Assembly (NCBI GenBank): GCA_018065695.1
Contig: JAGHST010000006.1
Location: forward strand, 1-64,000
Reading direction: 5' to 3'
DNA: 64,000 nt
DNA from: Candidatus Cacconaster caballi
GTDB lineage: Bacteria > Bacteroidota > Bacteroidia > Bacteroidales > UBA932
A model generated the notes under the pieces. That model saw only the letters and a program-made list of their open reading frames with translations. It was not told the origin of the DNA and did not search any database. The stretch's first letter is position 1. Each line of letters starts with the position of its first letter. Shown piece after piece: positions 44,993 through 57,410 of the stretch. The position numbers and the translations under genes were made by a program.

Positions 44993-45988
44993 CTATTGTT
45001 GTTTCTGTCGTTGTAGTGCCAGTTCCTTGCGTTCTTCCTCTTCCAGACGCTTTTCGGCGATTTCCCATTCCCGTATCCGGTGAAAGGCCTCGGATAGTGT
45101 CGCTCCGTAGAGAATGGTCTGCCAGCTGATGTTCATCCATATCATGAAGAGCGGTACGAATGCCAGCACACCATATACTCCGCTGATGCGGGTGACGACG
45201 ACCTGGGTCCCCATATAAAGGTACTGGATTGCGACGAACACTACGCCTACGAGGAATGAGGCTTTGAGCGCGGCTCTGTAGTGCACTTTATGTGCCGGTA
45301 TGAATTTGTACATTACGGAAAGAGCCAGAGACGCCACTCCGTAGAATATCAGCCAGAAGATGTTTCTGGTTATGAAATGGAACGCTCCCAGTTTTCCGTC
45401 GAGAATTTCGAAGAATCTGATGTAGTATGCCCAACCGGAGAGGAAGAGCAGAATCACGAAAGGAATGCAGATGAAGAGTCCGAAGTAAACGGCCACTTTG
45501 GTGATGATTTTCCTCTGACCTTTGACGTGCCATACACGGTTGAATGCCACACCTATCTGAATCATCAGCCACAGCACCAACCAGACGAAAGTCAGGAAGG
45601 AAATCCACCCGAACGTTCCGTTCTCGGTGGCGTCCACCATATTGTGGGCTATGCCCAGAATGAAGTTTATCAGTTCCACGTTGCCCGGAAATGTGCTGAG
45701 GAGCTTGGTTTCCAGCATTTGTTCAAGGCCGAAACCTCCGGAAACAAATATGATTGAGGCCAGAAGCGGAACGGCTGCCATTGTGCTGAAGAAACTCAGT
45801 GCAACGGCTTCCCGTCCGATGCGGTCGCGGAAGAAATTGCGGGTACAGATTATTATGGCCTGAAAGTGCAGGGAAATCCTTTTCCTCCATTTGCCCATAG
45901 CGGAGAAATCAAGAATCCAGATGTCCCTTGAGATAAAGCTGCGGATGCTCTCCGTCCTGTTCCTAACCTTGTCAGTGAAACCTGCCAT
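44993..45988 (-). CDS. YihY/virulence factor BrkB family membrane protein
   Basis: Multiple TMs, 'EAVALSFFSTMAAVPLLASIIFV', 'GVYGVLAFVPLFMIWMNISWQTILYGATLSEAF'. Confidence 0.92.
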   Translation of the reverse strand: MAGFTDKVRNRTESIRSFISRDIWILDFSAMGKWRKRISLHFQAIIICTRNFFRDRIGREAVALSFFSTMAAVPLLASIIFVSGGFGLEQMLETKLLSTFPGNVELINFILGIAHNMVDATENGTFGWISFLTFVWLVLWLMIQIGVAFNRVWHVKGQRKIITKVAVYFGLFICIPFVILLFLSGWAYYIRFFEILDGKLGAFHFITRNIFWLIFYGVASLALSVMYKFIPAHKVHYRAALKASFLVGVVFVAIQYLYMGTQVVVTRISGVYGVLAFVPLFMIWMNISWQTILYGATLSEAFHRIREWEIAEKRLEEEERKELALQRQKQQ

Positions 45989-45997
45989 TGCGTTTTT

Positions 45998-48040
<2,043 letters not shown>

Positions 48041-48048
48041 TTAACTTA

Positions 48049-48087
48049 CAAAAATAGTCAATATTTATCAATAAAGTAGTATTTTTG
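48049..48087. promoter_or_regulatory. Divergent -7 boxes: CAAAAATA-N23-TATTTTTG (ligA / PFK)
   Basis: Inverted TAnnTTTG pair between divergent genes; same 39-bp geometry as 15880-15918. Confidence 0.5.
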
Positions 48088-48108
48088 CGTGCTTAAAAAG
48101 AGAAACAG

Positions 48109-49344
48109 ATGAAAGAATCGATTATTATTTTGACAGGCGGAGGCCCGGCTCCGGGAATGAACACCGTAGTGGGAACTCTTACTAAAGCTTTCGTCGCAGG
48201 AGGTTACCGCGTAATCGGCCTTCACGGCGGATATTCAGGACTTTTTTCAAACAATCCGCGTTGGGAGGAACTGGATTTCTTCAAGGCGGACACCATATTC
48301 AACAGGGGCGGTTCCTATCTCCAGATGAGCCGTTTCAAACCGACGGACAACGACTTTGAATGCAATTTCAACCTGAAGCTTTTCCGGGACAACAACGTGA
48401 AGCTTCTCGTGACTGTGGGTGGAGACGATACGGCCTCCACTGCGAACCGCATTGCCAAGTTCCTGGAAGCAAAACAGTATCCTATCCACAACATACACGT
48501 TCCGAAGACTATAGACAACGATCTTCCTCTTCCGGGGAATGCACCGACCTTCGGTTTCAACTCCGCAAAGGATGAAGGTGCCCACATTGCCCGTACGGCA
48601 TACGAAGATGCCCGCACTTCAGGCAATTGGCTGCTCATATCTGCGATGGGCCGCAGCGCAGGCCATCTGGCTCTCGGCATAGGTGAGTCCACCCATTGCC
48701 CTATGACCATCATCCCTGAGATGTTCAACAAGACGGAAATATCAGTCGATAAGATTATAAAGCTCTCGCTTTCAGCAATAATCAAGCGCAAGATTCTTGG
48801 TATAGGCTATGGTACGGTCGTAGTGGCCGAGGGCGTTTTCCACGATCTTGCGGCGGAAGACCTCAAGGCTACCGGTGTCCATATGACATACGACGAGCAC
48901 GGCCATCCGGAACTGGGCAAGATTTCCAAAGCCGTTCTTTTCAACGACATTCTAGAAACAGAGATGCAGAAGATCGGGCTCAAGGTAAAGACACGTCCGA
49001 TAGAAATCGGCTATGATGTCCGCTGCCAGGATCCGATTGCTTTCGATCTGACATACTGCTCGGAACTCGCTATGGGGGCTTACGAACTCTTCCGCAGGGG
49101 TGAGACGGGCTGTATGGTGTACGTTGACAATGACGGTAACGCCCATCCTCTCTATCTGCACGATCTCCAGAACGAAGAGGGCAAGATTCCTCCACGCAGA
49201 GTGAACATCTCAGGCGGAACAGCACAGAACTATTACAGGAATATATGCCACTACATCACTCCGGCGGACTATGAGGCTGCGCGCAAGTACGTCCCTTGTC
49301 CTGAGGAGTACGATTTCAACAAGATACTGAACTGGGAAAAATAG
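48109..49344 (+). CDS. 6-phosphofructokinase, probably PPi-dependent type
   Basis: 'ILTGGGPAPGMNTVVG', 'TVGGDDTASTANRIA', 'VPKTIDNDLP', 'ISAMGRSAGHLALGI'. Confidence 0.93.
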   Translation: MKESIIILTGGGPAPGMNTVVGTLTKAFVAGGYRVIGLHGGYSGLFSNNPRWEELDFFKADTIFNRGGSYLQMSRFKPTDNDFECNFNLKLFRDNNVKLLVTVGGDDTASTANRIAKFLEAKQYPIHNIHVPKTIDNDLPLPGNAPTFGFNSAKDEGAHIARTAYEDARTSGNWLLISAMGRSAGHLALGIGESTHCPMTIIPEMFNKTEISVDKIIKLSLSAIIKRKILGIGYGTVVVAEGVFHDLAAEDLKATGVHMTYDEHGHPELGKISKAVLFNDILETEMQKIGLKVKTRPIEIGYDVRCQDPIAFDLTYCSELAMGAYELFRRGETGCMVYVDNDGNAHPLYLHDLQNEEGKIPPRRVNISGGTAQNYYRNICHYITPADYEAARKYVPCPEEYDFNKILNWEK

Positions 49345-49355
49345 TTATATACCAA

Positions 49356-50813
49356 TTGCTCATAAGAGCATTCGGAAACCGCAACTGCACTCCTGGAGGC
49401 TCTTATTCAGTTAACGGCTCGGGCAAGTTCGCCGACATCGACGATGATTGGCTACGCAAGCTCAAGAAGCTGTCTGTCAGTGCTGTATGGTACACGGGAG
49501 TTATTTCTCACGCCACCCGTACCCATTTCCGTACAATTCCGGATTCCAACAAATCCATAGTGAAAGGCGAAGCCGGTTCCCCTTATGCCATACGCAATTA
49601 TTTCGACGTGGATCCGGCTCTGGCCGTCAACGTGGACAACCGGATGGCGGAATTCGAGGCTATGATCGGGCGGACACACCGCGCCGGAATGAAAGTCATC
49701 ATAGATTTCGTGCCGAACCACGTCGCGCGCGAGAACGGAGGATATTTCACGAAGGAAAACTTCTATATTCTGGACGAACCTCTGCGTATGCCTGACGAAC
49801 TGTGCAGTGACTATGTGGAGAATCCCGCCAAGGCGACCGGCAACGACGTTTTCAGTCCCGAGCCGTCTGTACGCGACTGGTTTGATACCGTCAAACTCAA
49901 CTACGGCAATCGCGACACTTGGCAGAAAATGCTCGACATTCTCCGATTCTGGATTGCGAAGGGGGTTGACGGGTTCCGATGCGATATGGTGGAGATGGTG
50001 CCTTCCGAATTCTTCAAATGGGCTATCGGGCAGATTCGTTCCTCGCATCCCGAGACGATGTTCATTGCCGAAGTTTACAACAAGGACAACTATCGCCGCT
50101 ATACTGCTGCCGGATTTGACCTTCTGTACGACAAATCAGGTTTCTACGACTGCCTCAGGGCGGTATGGGAAGGCCGAAGGCCGGCATCTGACCTGACTGC
50201 CGAATGGCAGTTCCTCTCCGAACTGCAGCCGAAGATGCTCAATTTTCTCGAAAATCACGATGAACAGAGAGTTGCATCTGATTTTTATGCAGGCAGCGGT
50301 AAGGCCGCTTTCCCGGCTCTTGCCGTGTCTCTTCTTTTCAATACGGCTCCTTTCATGATTTACTTCGGTCAGGAGTGCGGAGAGAGGGGAATGGAGGCTG
50401 AGGGCTTCAGCGGACTGGATGGCCGCACATCCATATTCGACTACTGCACAGTGCCTTCCATCAAGAGATTGCTCTCAGACCGCCTTTCAGTTGAAGAGAC
50501 TGTCGTCTATAAGGAGTACTGCCGCCTGATGAAGATAGCAACTGCGGATTACGTATTTTCCGAGGGAGGGACTTACGATTTGATGTATGTAAATCCGGCA
50601 TCGGAGCATTTCAACCCTTCGCGACAGTTCGCGTGGATCAGGGGTTTTGACGGAGTCGTGATGCTTGTAGTCGCGAATTTCAGTCCGGAACCTGTGGACG
50701 TGGAGATATTCATCCCGGCTGAGGCATTTGCGTTCTTCGGCCTGCCGGCTGTCGAACGCAGGGTCAGCGTTCACGTAGGAGGCCGCGATTACTGCCGAAC
50801 AGACATCAGTTAG
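49356..50813 (+). CDS. Alpha-amylase family (GH13) protein, apparent TTG start
   Basis: 'KVIIDFVPNHVARE', 'GVDGFRCDMVEMVP', 'MFIAEVY', 'MLNFLENHDEQR' = GH13 catalytic regions. Confidence 0.92.
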   Translation: MLIRAFGNRNCTPGGSYSVNGSGKFADIDDDWLRKLKKLSVSAVWYTGVISHATRTHFRTIPDSNKSIVKGEAGSPYAIRNYFDVDPALAVNVDNRMAEFEAMIGRTHRAGMKVIIDFVPNHVARENGGYFTKENFYILDEPLRMPDELCSDYVENPAKATGNDVFSPEPSVRDWFDTVKLNYGNRDTWQKMLDILRFWIAKGVDGFRCDMVEMVPSEFFKWAIGQIRSSHPETMFIAEVYNKDNYRRYTAAGFDLLYDKSGFYDCLRAVWEGRRPASDLTAEWQFLSELQPKMLNFLENHDEQRVASDFYAGSGKAAFPALAVSLLFNTAPFMIYFGQECGERGMEAEGFSGLDGRTSIFDYCTVPSIKRLLSDRLSVEETVVYKEYCRLMKIATADYVFSEGGTYDLMYVNPASEHFNPSRQFAWIRGFDGVVMLVVANFSPEPVDVEIFIPAEAFAFFGLPAVERRVSVHVGGRDYCRTDIS

Positions 50814-53020
50814 AACGGCAGTCCTATGCCGAAGTGGAGCGCCATCGCTCCGTCTGTAACCCAATCTATAGGAGATACGAAATGTTGTTTTCTCGGATCG
50901 TAGGTCTGAATGCCGAGGTCCAGCCTGACGAGTATCATTTCGAAATCGGCGCGAAGCCCTACACCCCAGTTCAAAGCAGTGGTTTTAAGACAGTTCTTAA
51001 ACGAAAATGCAGATTTGTTATCTACTTCACGCGCCTCTTTGGTGATGTTCCAGACATTGCCCGCGTCGATGAACACTCCTCCGTGGAGCTTCCAGAAGAT
51101 AGGGAATCGCAATTCCATATTGAGTTCGAGGTGCATCTCTCCGTTCTGGTTGGGAATGCTGAATGCGGAGTTCATCTCTGCCGATCCGGGGCCGACTGTT
51201 CTGGATTGCCATCCTCTCAGGCTGTTGGCTCCGCCGGCATAGAATACCTGTTCGAACGGCAGTGTTTCCGTATTGCCGTAAGGCACCCCTATGCCGAGAA
51301 GGAATCTGGTGGCGAACGAGTATTCGTTGTTGATGCCGAACCGGAGGGTCGGAACGGTGGAAATCTCCGTACGGGCATACTGGGAGTAAGGCAGATTGAA
51401 CAGGGTGCCTGTTCTGTGGGTGTCGTCGTACAGATATTTTTTGAAGAGGCTCAGGAAATTGCCTGCGGTTTCGGTTGCAACCCTCAGATAGAAGTAGGAA
51501 TTTTTCGGATGAGCCGAAGGATCCGTGGTGAAGAAGTAGTTGAAACGCGTGCCGAGAATGAAGTGGGATCTGAAGGAATTGATCAGATAGGGGTCGTTGA
51601 GTTTTTCAAGGAATTCAATACTGATATAGCTGACATCCACCACGTTCACATTGACGGGTATGACGTCGAAGCGCTGCTTTTTGTTGAAGGTCCTCCATGC
51701 GTAGCCGTAGGATGTGGCGAATATCTGTCTGTGATATTCAGGCCTGTTCTGGTAGTTGTATGATACCTTGACCTCCGTAGCGGGCAGAACCGTCTTGAAT
51801 ACTCTGTCGGGAAGAAGCAGGAATGTCGGAAACTTGATTCCGGAATTGACGGTGAACTCCACGGCTCTGATGTCCTGTTTCAGATTGAATTGAAAGTCCC
51901 CTTTGAAGCCCAGCGTGAAAACTTCTCCTCCACCGAATATGTTTTTGTTGGAGTAGGATATGGCGGGCGTGATGCCCCACAGGCCGTTGGTGTTGATGGA
52001 AGCATCGAAATTGAACTTCATGGAGCGTCGCTTTGCAGGAGAGAGGAGGATCCGGCAGTCCAGTGTGGAGGAGTCCTTCTCTGCAAGATTCAGGTTTACG
52101 GAGCTGATGGCGGGTATGCCGCTGAATCTGGAATATGTATTCTTGACATCGCTTTCTCTGTAGATGTCGCCTTCCTCAAGACGGTTGAGCCTGTTGAGAA
52201 GCTTGTCTGTCAGTCTGAAACCTGGCATCGGCGTGATTTTTATCTCACCGAATCTGTATTTGCGGTGAGGACGGGCTGCGGCTGGAGTTTCGTTGTGGGT
52301 GAAATCCTCGATTCTGGTCCATATCACCGCTTCGTTGCTGAAGGTTGAAGTGTCGGCGAAATAAAAGAAATAGTTCTTGGAGAAGCCCCAGTATCCGTTG
52401 TTGCGGAAGAGTTGCGCCAGACGCTCGCTTTCAGCCTCAAGTGTCTTTTGGGACAGAGGGTCACCGACGGATATTGTGAAATTGGCTGAGTCCGAGGCCA
52501 TTATTGCGGCCAAATCGGGATTTTCGACAGTGAAGTCGATTTTGCGCAGTGGATACTGCTTCCCCAACTTGACGTGAAACTCGGTGCTCATCTTGCGCTT
52601 GTCAACTCCTTTCTTCGATGTTTTGACTATTTCCTTTGCCGTGATTTGTGAATTGAAGTAGCCGGAATATTCGAGCTGGTTCAGCATACCGTCTATGGTG
52701 GACTGCAGGAGTTGAGGGTCGTAAACCACCGGCTCCACTCCGACCTTCTCGACAAATCTGTCCCATCGGCTGCCGGTCCCTTTTGTCCAGTTGTAAACAT
52801 ACAGGAAAGGATTCCAGTGGCCGATATAATAATTGTTCGGAGTCTGCTTCATATAGGGCTCCAGTTGCGAGACATCGAACGTTTCGGTCGAATCGTTGTC
52901 CACGATGACTTTGGAATCATAGTAGAGATACTCTCCTTCTGCCAGCGTTTTGGTGGTGGAGCACCCGGTAGCCAGCACAGCTGAAAGACAAATGCATATT
53001 ATGACGGCAGGCCTTTTCAT
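50810..53020 (-). CDS. BamA/TamA (Omp85) family outer membrane protein
   Basis: Lipoprotein-like signal, POTRA-like N-terminus, C-terminal barrel with 'FYAGGANSLRGWQSRTVGPG' and terminal F. Confidence 0.92.
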   Translation of the reverse strand: MKRPAVIICICLSAVLATGCSTTKTLAEGEYLYYDSKVIVDNDSTETFDVSQLEPYMKQTPNNYYIGHWNPFLYVYNWTKGTGSRWDRFVEKVGVEPVVYDPQLLQSTIDGMLNQLEYSGYFNSQITAKEIVKTSKKGVDKRKMSTEFHVKLGKQYPLRKIDFTVENPDLAAIMASDSANFTISVGDPLSQKTLEAESERLAQLFRNNGYWGFSKNYFFYFADTSTFSNEAVIWTRIEDFTHNETPAAARPHRKYRFGEIKITPMPGFRLTDKLLNRLNRLEEGDIYRESDVKNTYSRFSGIPAISSVNLNLAEKDSSTLDCRILLSPAKRRSMKFNFDASINTNGLWGITPAISYSNKNIFGGGEVFTLGFKGDFQFNLKQDIRAVEFTVNSGIKFPTFLLLPDRVFKTVLPATEVKVSYNYQNRPEYHRQIFATSYGYAWRTFNKKQRFDVIPVNVNVVDVSYISIEFLEKLNDPYLINSFRSHFILGTRFNYFFTTDPSAHPKNSYFYLRVATETAGNFLSLFKKYLYDDTHRTGTLFNLPYSQYARTEISTVPTLRFGINNEYSFATRFLLGIGVPYGNTETLPFEQVFYAGGANSLRGWQSRTVGPGSAEMNSAFSIPNQNGEMHLELNMELRFPIFWKLHGGVFIDAGNVWNITKEAREVDNKSAFSFKNCLKTTALNWGVGLRADFEMILVRLDLGIQTYDPRKQHFVSPIDWVTDGAMALHFGIGLPF

Positions 53021-53024
53021 TTCA

Positions 53025-53735
53025 TCATCTCCTTCTGAACTCGCTGCAGGTTATTGCCGCTGCCATTGCGACATTAAGTGATTCCGAAGTGGGGCGGCCT
53101 TCGGCAAAAGGGGGAATATTCAGTCGTCTTGTGACCTTTGCCGCCACTTCCGTTGAAATGCCGTTGCTCTCCGAACCCATCACTATTACACCGTCGGTGC
53201 CGCCACAAAGATCGGCTTCATAGATGTTTTCACCGGATAGAAAAGTGCCGAAAACCTGTTTCCCGCTCTCCTTGAGAGTCTGCAGGGCGGCCGGCAGATT
53301 GCAGTAACTGAAACTGATCCTGAAGATGGATCCCATAGTGGCCTGCACCACTTTCGGATTGTAGATGTCAACCGTGTCTTCGGAGGCTATTATCCGTTTT
53401 ATCCCGAACCAGTCTGCGAGGCGGATGATTGTGCCGACGTTGCCGGGGTCCCTGAGACCGTCGAGAGCCAGAGTCAGCCCTTCTGCGGAATCTTCCTCCT
53501 TATGCACGGGGATGCGGACTACAGCCAGTACGGGGCTGGGGGAGGAGAGCATCGAGATACGCTGCATGGCATCATCACCGATGACATCGCGCTCATATAA
53601 GCCGACTATTTCGAAACCGGAATTGCGGGCTTCGGCGACCATCTTTTCTCCTTCGACCACGAAGAGTCCCCTCTCGTCACGGAATTTCTTCTGCGAGAGA
53701 GCACGAATCTCCTTTATATCGTTTTTCGAAATCAT
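53025..53735 (-). CDS. SpoU/TrmH family RNA methyltransferase
   Basis: 'LDGLRDPGNVGTIIRLADWFGIKRIIAS', 'VIVMGSESNGIS', 'NVAMAAAITCSEF'. Confidence 0.95.
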   Translation of the reverse strand: MISKNDIKEIRALSQKKFRDERGLFVVEGEKMVAEARNSGFEIVGLYERDVIGDDAMQRISMLSSPSPVLAVVRIPVHKEEDSAEGLTLALDGLRDPGNVGTIIRLADWFGIKRIIASEDTVDIYNPKVVQATMGSIFRISFSYCNLPAALQTLKESGKQVFGTFLSGENIYEADLCGGTDGVIVMGSESNGISTEVAAKVTRRLNIPPFAEGRPTSESLNVAMAAAITCSEFRRR

Positions 53736-53769
53736 CTTAACCTACAAATTTACTAAAAATCTCCGGCTT

Positions 53770-54882
53770 TCAACGTTGTTTCTGACAAATTTCTTCCCAA
53801 ATATGGCCGGCGGCTGATCCGAAAGGCTCACGCCTGACAGGATAATTGCCGCGAAGGAGTTCGAACGAGGCGGGATTCGCCTTCAGAGAGGCAGAGTCCG
53901 CTTCTATGTCGTATGATGCCTTCAAGGCTTCCGCCAGAATCTGCCGGGAACTTTTTCCGGAGGCGTCCACAGTGTCTGCGACGGCTCCGAGCTGGACTCC
54001 GTCAGGAAGAGGAAGTGCCCCCGGCGTCCACTGCGTCAGCGGAAGGCACAGCTGCGAAGCAATGAAACGAACGGCGGCTTTCGTGCCGTTGGCCTTTCCG
54101 TCTGTGCTGTAGCCGGCGATGTGAGGGGTGGCGATTTCGAGAAGTCCCATGAGTTCCGTGTCAATACGAGGCTCGTTCTCCCATACGTCGAGTACCGCTC
54201 CGGCTATGCGGTGAGCTTTCAGCACCTCTTTCAAGGCTGCGTTGTCCACCACAGAACCACGTGATGAGTTGATAAGCCACTGCCTGGCTCTGAGGCTGTT
54301 CAAGCGTTCCTCCCCGAAGAGGTGGAACGTGGCGTATTCTCCGGATTTTGTCAGAGGAACGTGCAGAGAGATGATATCTGCCTCTTCCATAATTTGTTGC
54401 AGGGATGAAAATCCAGAGGGACCTTCTTTCTCTGCACGGGGCGGATCGTTGATGAGCACGCGCATACCGAGTGCGCGCGCCGCTGCAGCGACTTTGCCGC
54501 CTACGTTGCCTGCACCAACAATGGCGAGAGTCATTTTTTCCAAGGAGAGCGAATGTTTTTCAGCTATCGCAATGATGCAGCGGGTTATGTATTGGCAGAC
54601 GCTGCCGGAGTTGCATCCCGGAGCATTGCTCCAAGCGATTCCGGCCTTTTCGCACCAGAGAGTGTCTATATGGTCGTATCCGATTGTGGCTGTGGCGATT
54701 GCTCTTACACTTGAACCTTCCAGAAGTCTCCTGTCGCAGATGGTGCGTGTGCGTATGACCAGTGCGTCGGCATTTCGGACGTGCGAAGCTGAAACCGATG
54801 CTCCTGGCAGGTATTCGACCTGCGCATAAGGTTCAAACACGCCCCTGATGAAAGGGATTCTATCGTCTATGACTATTTTCAC
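53770..54882 (-). CDS. pdxB: Erythronate-4-phosphate dehydrogenase
   Basis: 'AIATATIGYDHIDTLWCEKAGIAWSNAPGCNSGSV', 'IVGAGNVGGKVA', 'INSSRGSVVDNAAL'. Confidence 0.93.
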   Translation of the reverse strand: MKIVIDDRIPFIRGVFEPYAQVEYLPGASVSASHVRNADALVIRTRTICDRRLLEGSSVRAIATATIGYDHIDTLWCEKAGIAWSNAPGCNSGSVCQYITRCIIAIAEKHSLSLEKMTLAIVGAGNVGGKVAAAARALGMRVLINDPPRAEKEGPSGFSSLQQIMEEADIISLHVPLTKSGEYATFHLFGEERLNSLRARQWLINSSRGSVVDNAALKEVLKAHRIAGAVLDVWENEPRIDTELMGLLEIATPHIAGYSTDGKANGTKAAVRFIASQLCLPLTQWTPGALPLPDGVQLGAVADTVDASGKSSRQILAEALKASYDIEADSASLKANPASFELLRGNYPVRREPFGSAAGHIWEEICQKQR

Positions 54883-54895
54883 CTCCCAAAGATAA

Positions 54896-56233
54896 CTAAA
54901 ATCCCGATAAATTATCTGTTGCCGGCGAGCCGCCCGCGAATGTGCAACCGGAATGGAATGTCATTCGCTCTCCGGTGGAAGGATGACGGAAGGAGATGTA
55001 TGAGGCGTGGAGCATAAGACGCCCGGGAGTGCCGCCGGTGGCGGACAAACCTCCATAGAGGCGGTCGCCGGCAATCGGCCGGCCAAGGCCGAGAACATGG
55101 GCGGCATGGACCCTGAGCTGGTGGGTGCGGCCGGTGTATGGGGTGAAACGCACCTCGCAGGTGCCGTCCTTTCTCACTCCAAGCACTTCGTATCCGGTGA
55201 CTGCCGGCTTTCCACCTTCCGTGTCCACAATCTGACGCGGCCTGTCGTAGTAGTCGGAAGAAAGGGGAAGTACGATTCTGCCTTTGTCTCCAGCTTTCAG
55301 CGGACAGCTGCCTGCGGAGAGTATCGCATCGTACCGCTTCGCCACTTTTCTATTCTCGAAATCGCGCTGGAGGGAGGCCTGGGAGCGTGCGTTCTTTGCA
55401 AAAACCATAAGTCCCGACGTGTCCATATCGAGCCTGTGACAAGCAAAAATTTCGCAGTTGCAGCGGTCTGAAAGCCACTTCTGAAGAGAGAGACGCGGCA
55501 AATGCCCCTCATTTGTCCTTCCCGGAACTGCCAGCATCCCCGACGGCTTGACCGCCACGACAATGTCCTCATCCTCGTGCAACACCACAGGCTCTGCCAG
55601 ATTCCACAGAGCGTCCGACTCAAGCGGATTGGGCTCCACATCGAGTCCTTGCATCATATAACTCAGCAACGGGCCGCATTTGCCGGTGCAGGATGGGTAG
55701 AAACCGCCGTGGCGGCGGACTTCGCCAAGAGGGGAGAGGCCATACCAGAATTCACCCATTGCCCGCGGCTTCAGGCCGTGGATGTATGCCGCCTGAAGCA
55801 GTTTGGGCCCTGCACATTCACCGGTGCCTCCCGGCGGAACGAGTCCACGCTCAGCGAAAATTTCCAGGATGGAGCGGGATTCTCCCTTAGCATTCAGCAC
55901 TTTATATTGACTGAAAAGCCATTTCTGCAATTCCTGGGACCTTTCCCGGGAAGATGAGTTCAAATCTACAGAGGTGCAGTCGAATATCGGTGGCACGAAC
56001 CCTTCGATGAAGCTTTTTCCTCCTGCAAGGCCGGAAAATGCGAAAAGAGGGTGAATTTCACCGTTGCCATCTTCCGCCAGCAGTACACCCATCATCTTCC
56101 CCTCGCCGAACATTTTTTTGAGAGACGCATCGGAGTCTATGCGTGAAATCAGACAGGAGGCGGCCTCTTCGATTTCGGGCAGAGGCGTATAGCAGAACGG
56201 ACAGTTGAACAGCTTTGGAAGGCTATTCGACAT
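54896..56233 (-). CDS. RluA family pseudouridine synthase with N-terminal extension
   Basis: 'CHRLDMDTSGLMVFAKN', 'GRTHQLRVHAAHVLGLGRPIAGDRLYG'. Confidence 0.93.
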   Translation of the reverse strand: MSNSLPKLFNCPFCYTPLPEIEEAASCLISRIDSDASLKKMFGEGKMMGVLLAEDGNGEIHPLFAFSGLAGGKSFIEGFVPPIFDCTSVDLNSSSRERSQELQKWLFSQYKVLNAKGESRSILEIFAERGLVPPGGTGECAGPKLLQAAYIHGLKPRAMGEFWYGLSPLGEVRRHGGFYPSCTGKCGPLLSYMMQGLDVEPNPLESDALWNLAEPVVLHEDEDIVVAVKPSGMLAVPGRTNEGHLPRLSLQKWLSDRCNCEIFACHRLDMDTSGLMVFAKNARSQASLQRDFENRKVAKRYDAILSAGSCPLKAGDKGRIVLPLSSDYYDRPRQIVDTEGGKPAVTGYEVLGVRKDGTCEVRFTPYTGRTHQLRVHAAHVLGLGRPIAGDRLYGGLSATGGTPGRLMLHASYISFRHPSTGERMTFHSGCTFAGGSPATDNLSGF

Positions 56234-57410
56234 AGAGCATCAGGCCTTTGAGGTATTCTCCTTCCGGATGGAAGATGTTGACCGGATGGTCTGCCGGCTG
56301 GTTGAGACGATCCAGAATCTTCACCCTACGGCCAGTCTGTGCGGCGGCACTGAAGACAGCCAGAGCGAAAGCTTGCCTGTCAACTACTTGCGAACAACTG
56401 AAAGTGAATATGATTCCTCCCGGCGCCACTGCACTGATGGCTGCCGCGTTAAGACGCTGATAGGCTCTGAGTGCGTTCGGGAGAGCGCCTCGGTGCTTTG
56501 CGAAAGCAGGAGGATCGACTATTATGAGGTCGTATTTGCCTGTGGCCGTCTCTTTTATCCGGTCTATGGCATCACAACAAAATTCCTCGTGGGCCGAGCC
56601 GGGAAAATTGAGTTCTATGTTGCGACCTGTCAATTCGATGGCTTTTGCCGAGCTGTCCACTGAATCGACTTTCAGCGCTCCGCCTGCGAGGGCATAAACT
56701 GAGAATCCTCCGGTATAGCAGAAAAGATTCAGAACAGAGCGGCCTGCAGCGTAGCGCTCCACGAGAGAGCGGTTCTCCCTCTGATCGAGGAAAAAGCCGG
56801 TCTTCTGCCCCGTTTCCCAGTCAACTGTGAATTTATGACCGTTTTCCAGTACATATCCCGCAGATTCGCGCACAGGCCCGTACAGATATCCGTCCTGAAG
56901 GTCGAGGCCGGCTTTGAAAGGTGCAGTGCCGGAACTCTTGTCATAAACTGCAACAAGTCTGTTTCCATATATCTTTTTCAGAGCTTCGACAATTTCGCTT
57001 CTGGAGAGAAACATTCCCACTGAGTGGGCTTGAATCACGCAAGTACCGTCATACCAGTCTATTATCAGACCCGGCAGACCGTCGCCTTCACCGTGGACCA
57101 GGCGGTAGCAGTTGGTGGGGCCGTCAGGAGAGTCAAGTCCGAGGCTTCTGCGCATCGCCAGACAGCCTGAAAGCCTGCGTTCCCAGAAATCCTGAGGCAG
57201 TAGGGGTGAGTCGAAACTCAATATCCGTACAGATATGCTGCCCACCTGCCAGTGGCCGCAGGCCAGAAAAGTGCCGTCCGAAGCATAGACGCTCACGATG
57301 TCGCCTTCGGCGGGTTCACCCATGACCGATGCCACGGCACCGGAAAAAATCCAGGGATGGAATCTTCGCACGGATTCGTCCCGTCCTTTTTTCAGATATA
57401 TTTCAGTCAT
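56223..57410 (-). CDS. Class I SAM-dependent rRNA methyltransferase (RlmI-like, PUA domain)
   Basis: N-terminal PUA 'LKKGRDESVRRFHPWIFSGAV', 'FLDQRENRSLVERYAAGRSVLNLFCYTGGFSVYA', 'IIVDPPAFAK'. Confidence 0.93.
   Translation of the reverse strand: MTEIYLKKGRDESVRRFHPWIFSGAVASVMGEPAEGDIVSVYASDGTFLACGHWQVGSISVRILSFDSPLLPQDFWERRLSGCLAMRRSLGLDSPDGPTNCYRLVHGEGDGLPGLIIDWYDGTCVIQAHSVGMFLSRSEIVEALKKIYGNRLVAVYDKSSGTAPFKAGLDLQDGYLYGPVRESAGYVLENGHKFTVDWETGQKTGFFLDQRENRSLVERYAAGRSVLNLFCYTGGFSVYALAGGALKVDSVDSSAKAIELTGRNIELNFPGSAHEEFCCDAIDRIKETATGKYDLIIVDPPAFAKHRGALPNALRAYQRLNAAAISAVAPGGIIFTFSCSQVVDRQAFALAVFSAAAQTGRRVKILDRLNQPADHPVNIFHPEGEYLKGLMLYVE

Noticed and set aside
50834-51763. 309-aa plus-strand ORF
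   Set aside because: Antisense to the Omp85-family gene; no recognisable motifs.
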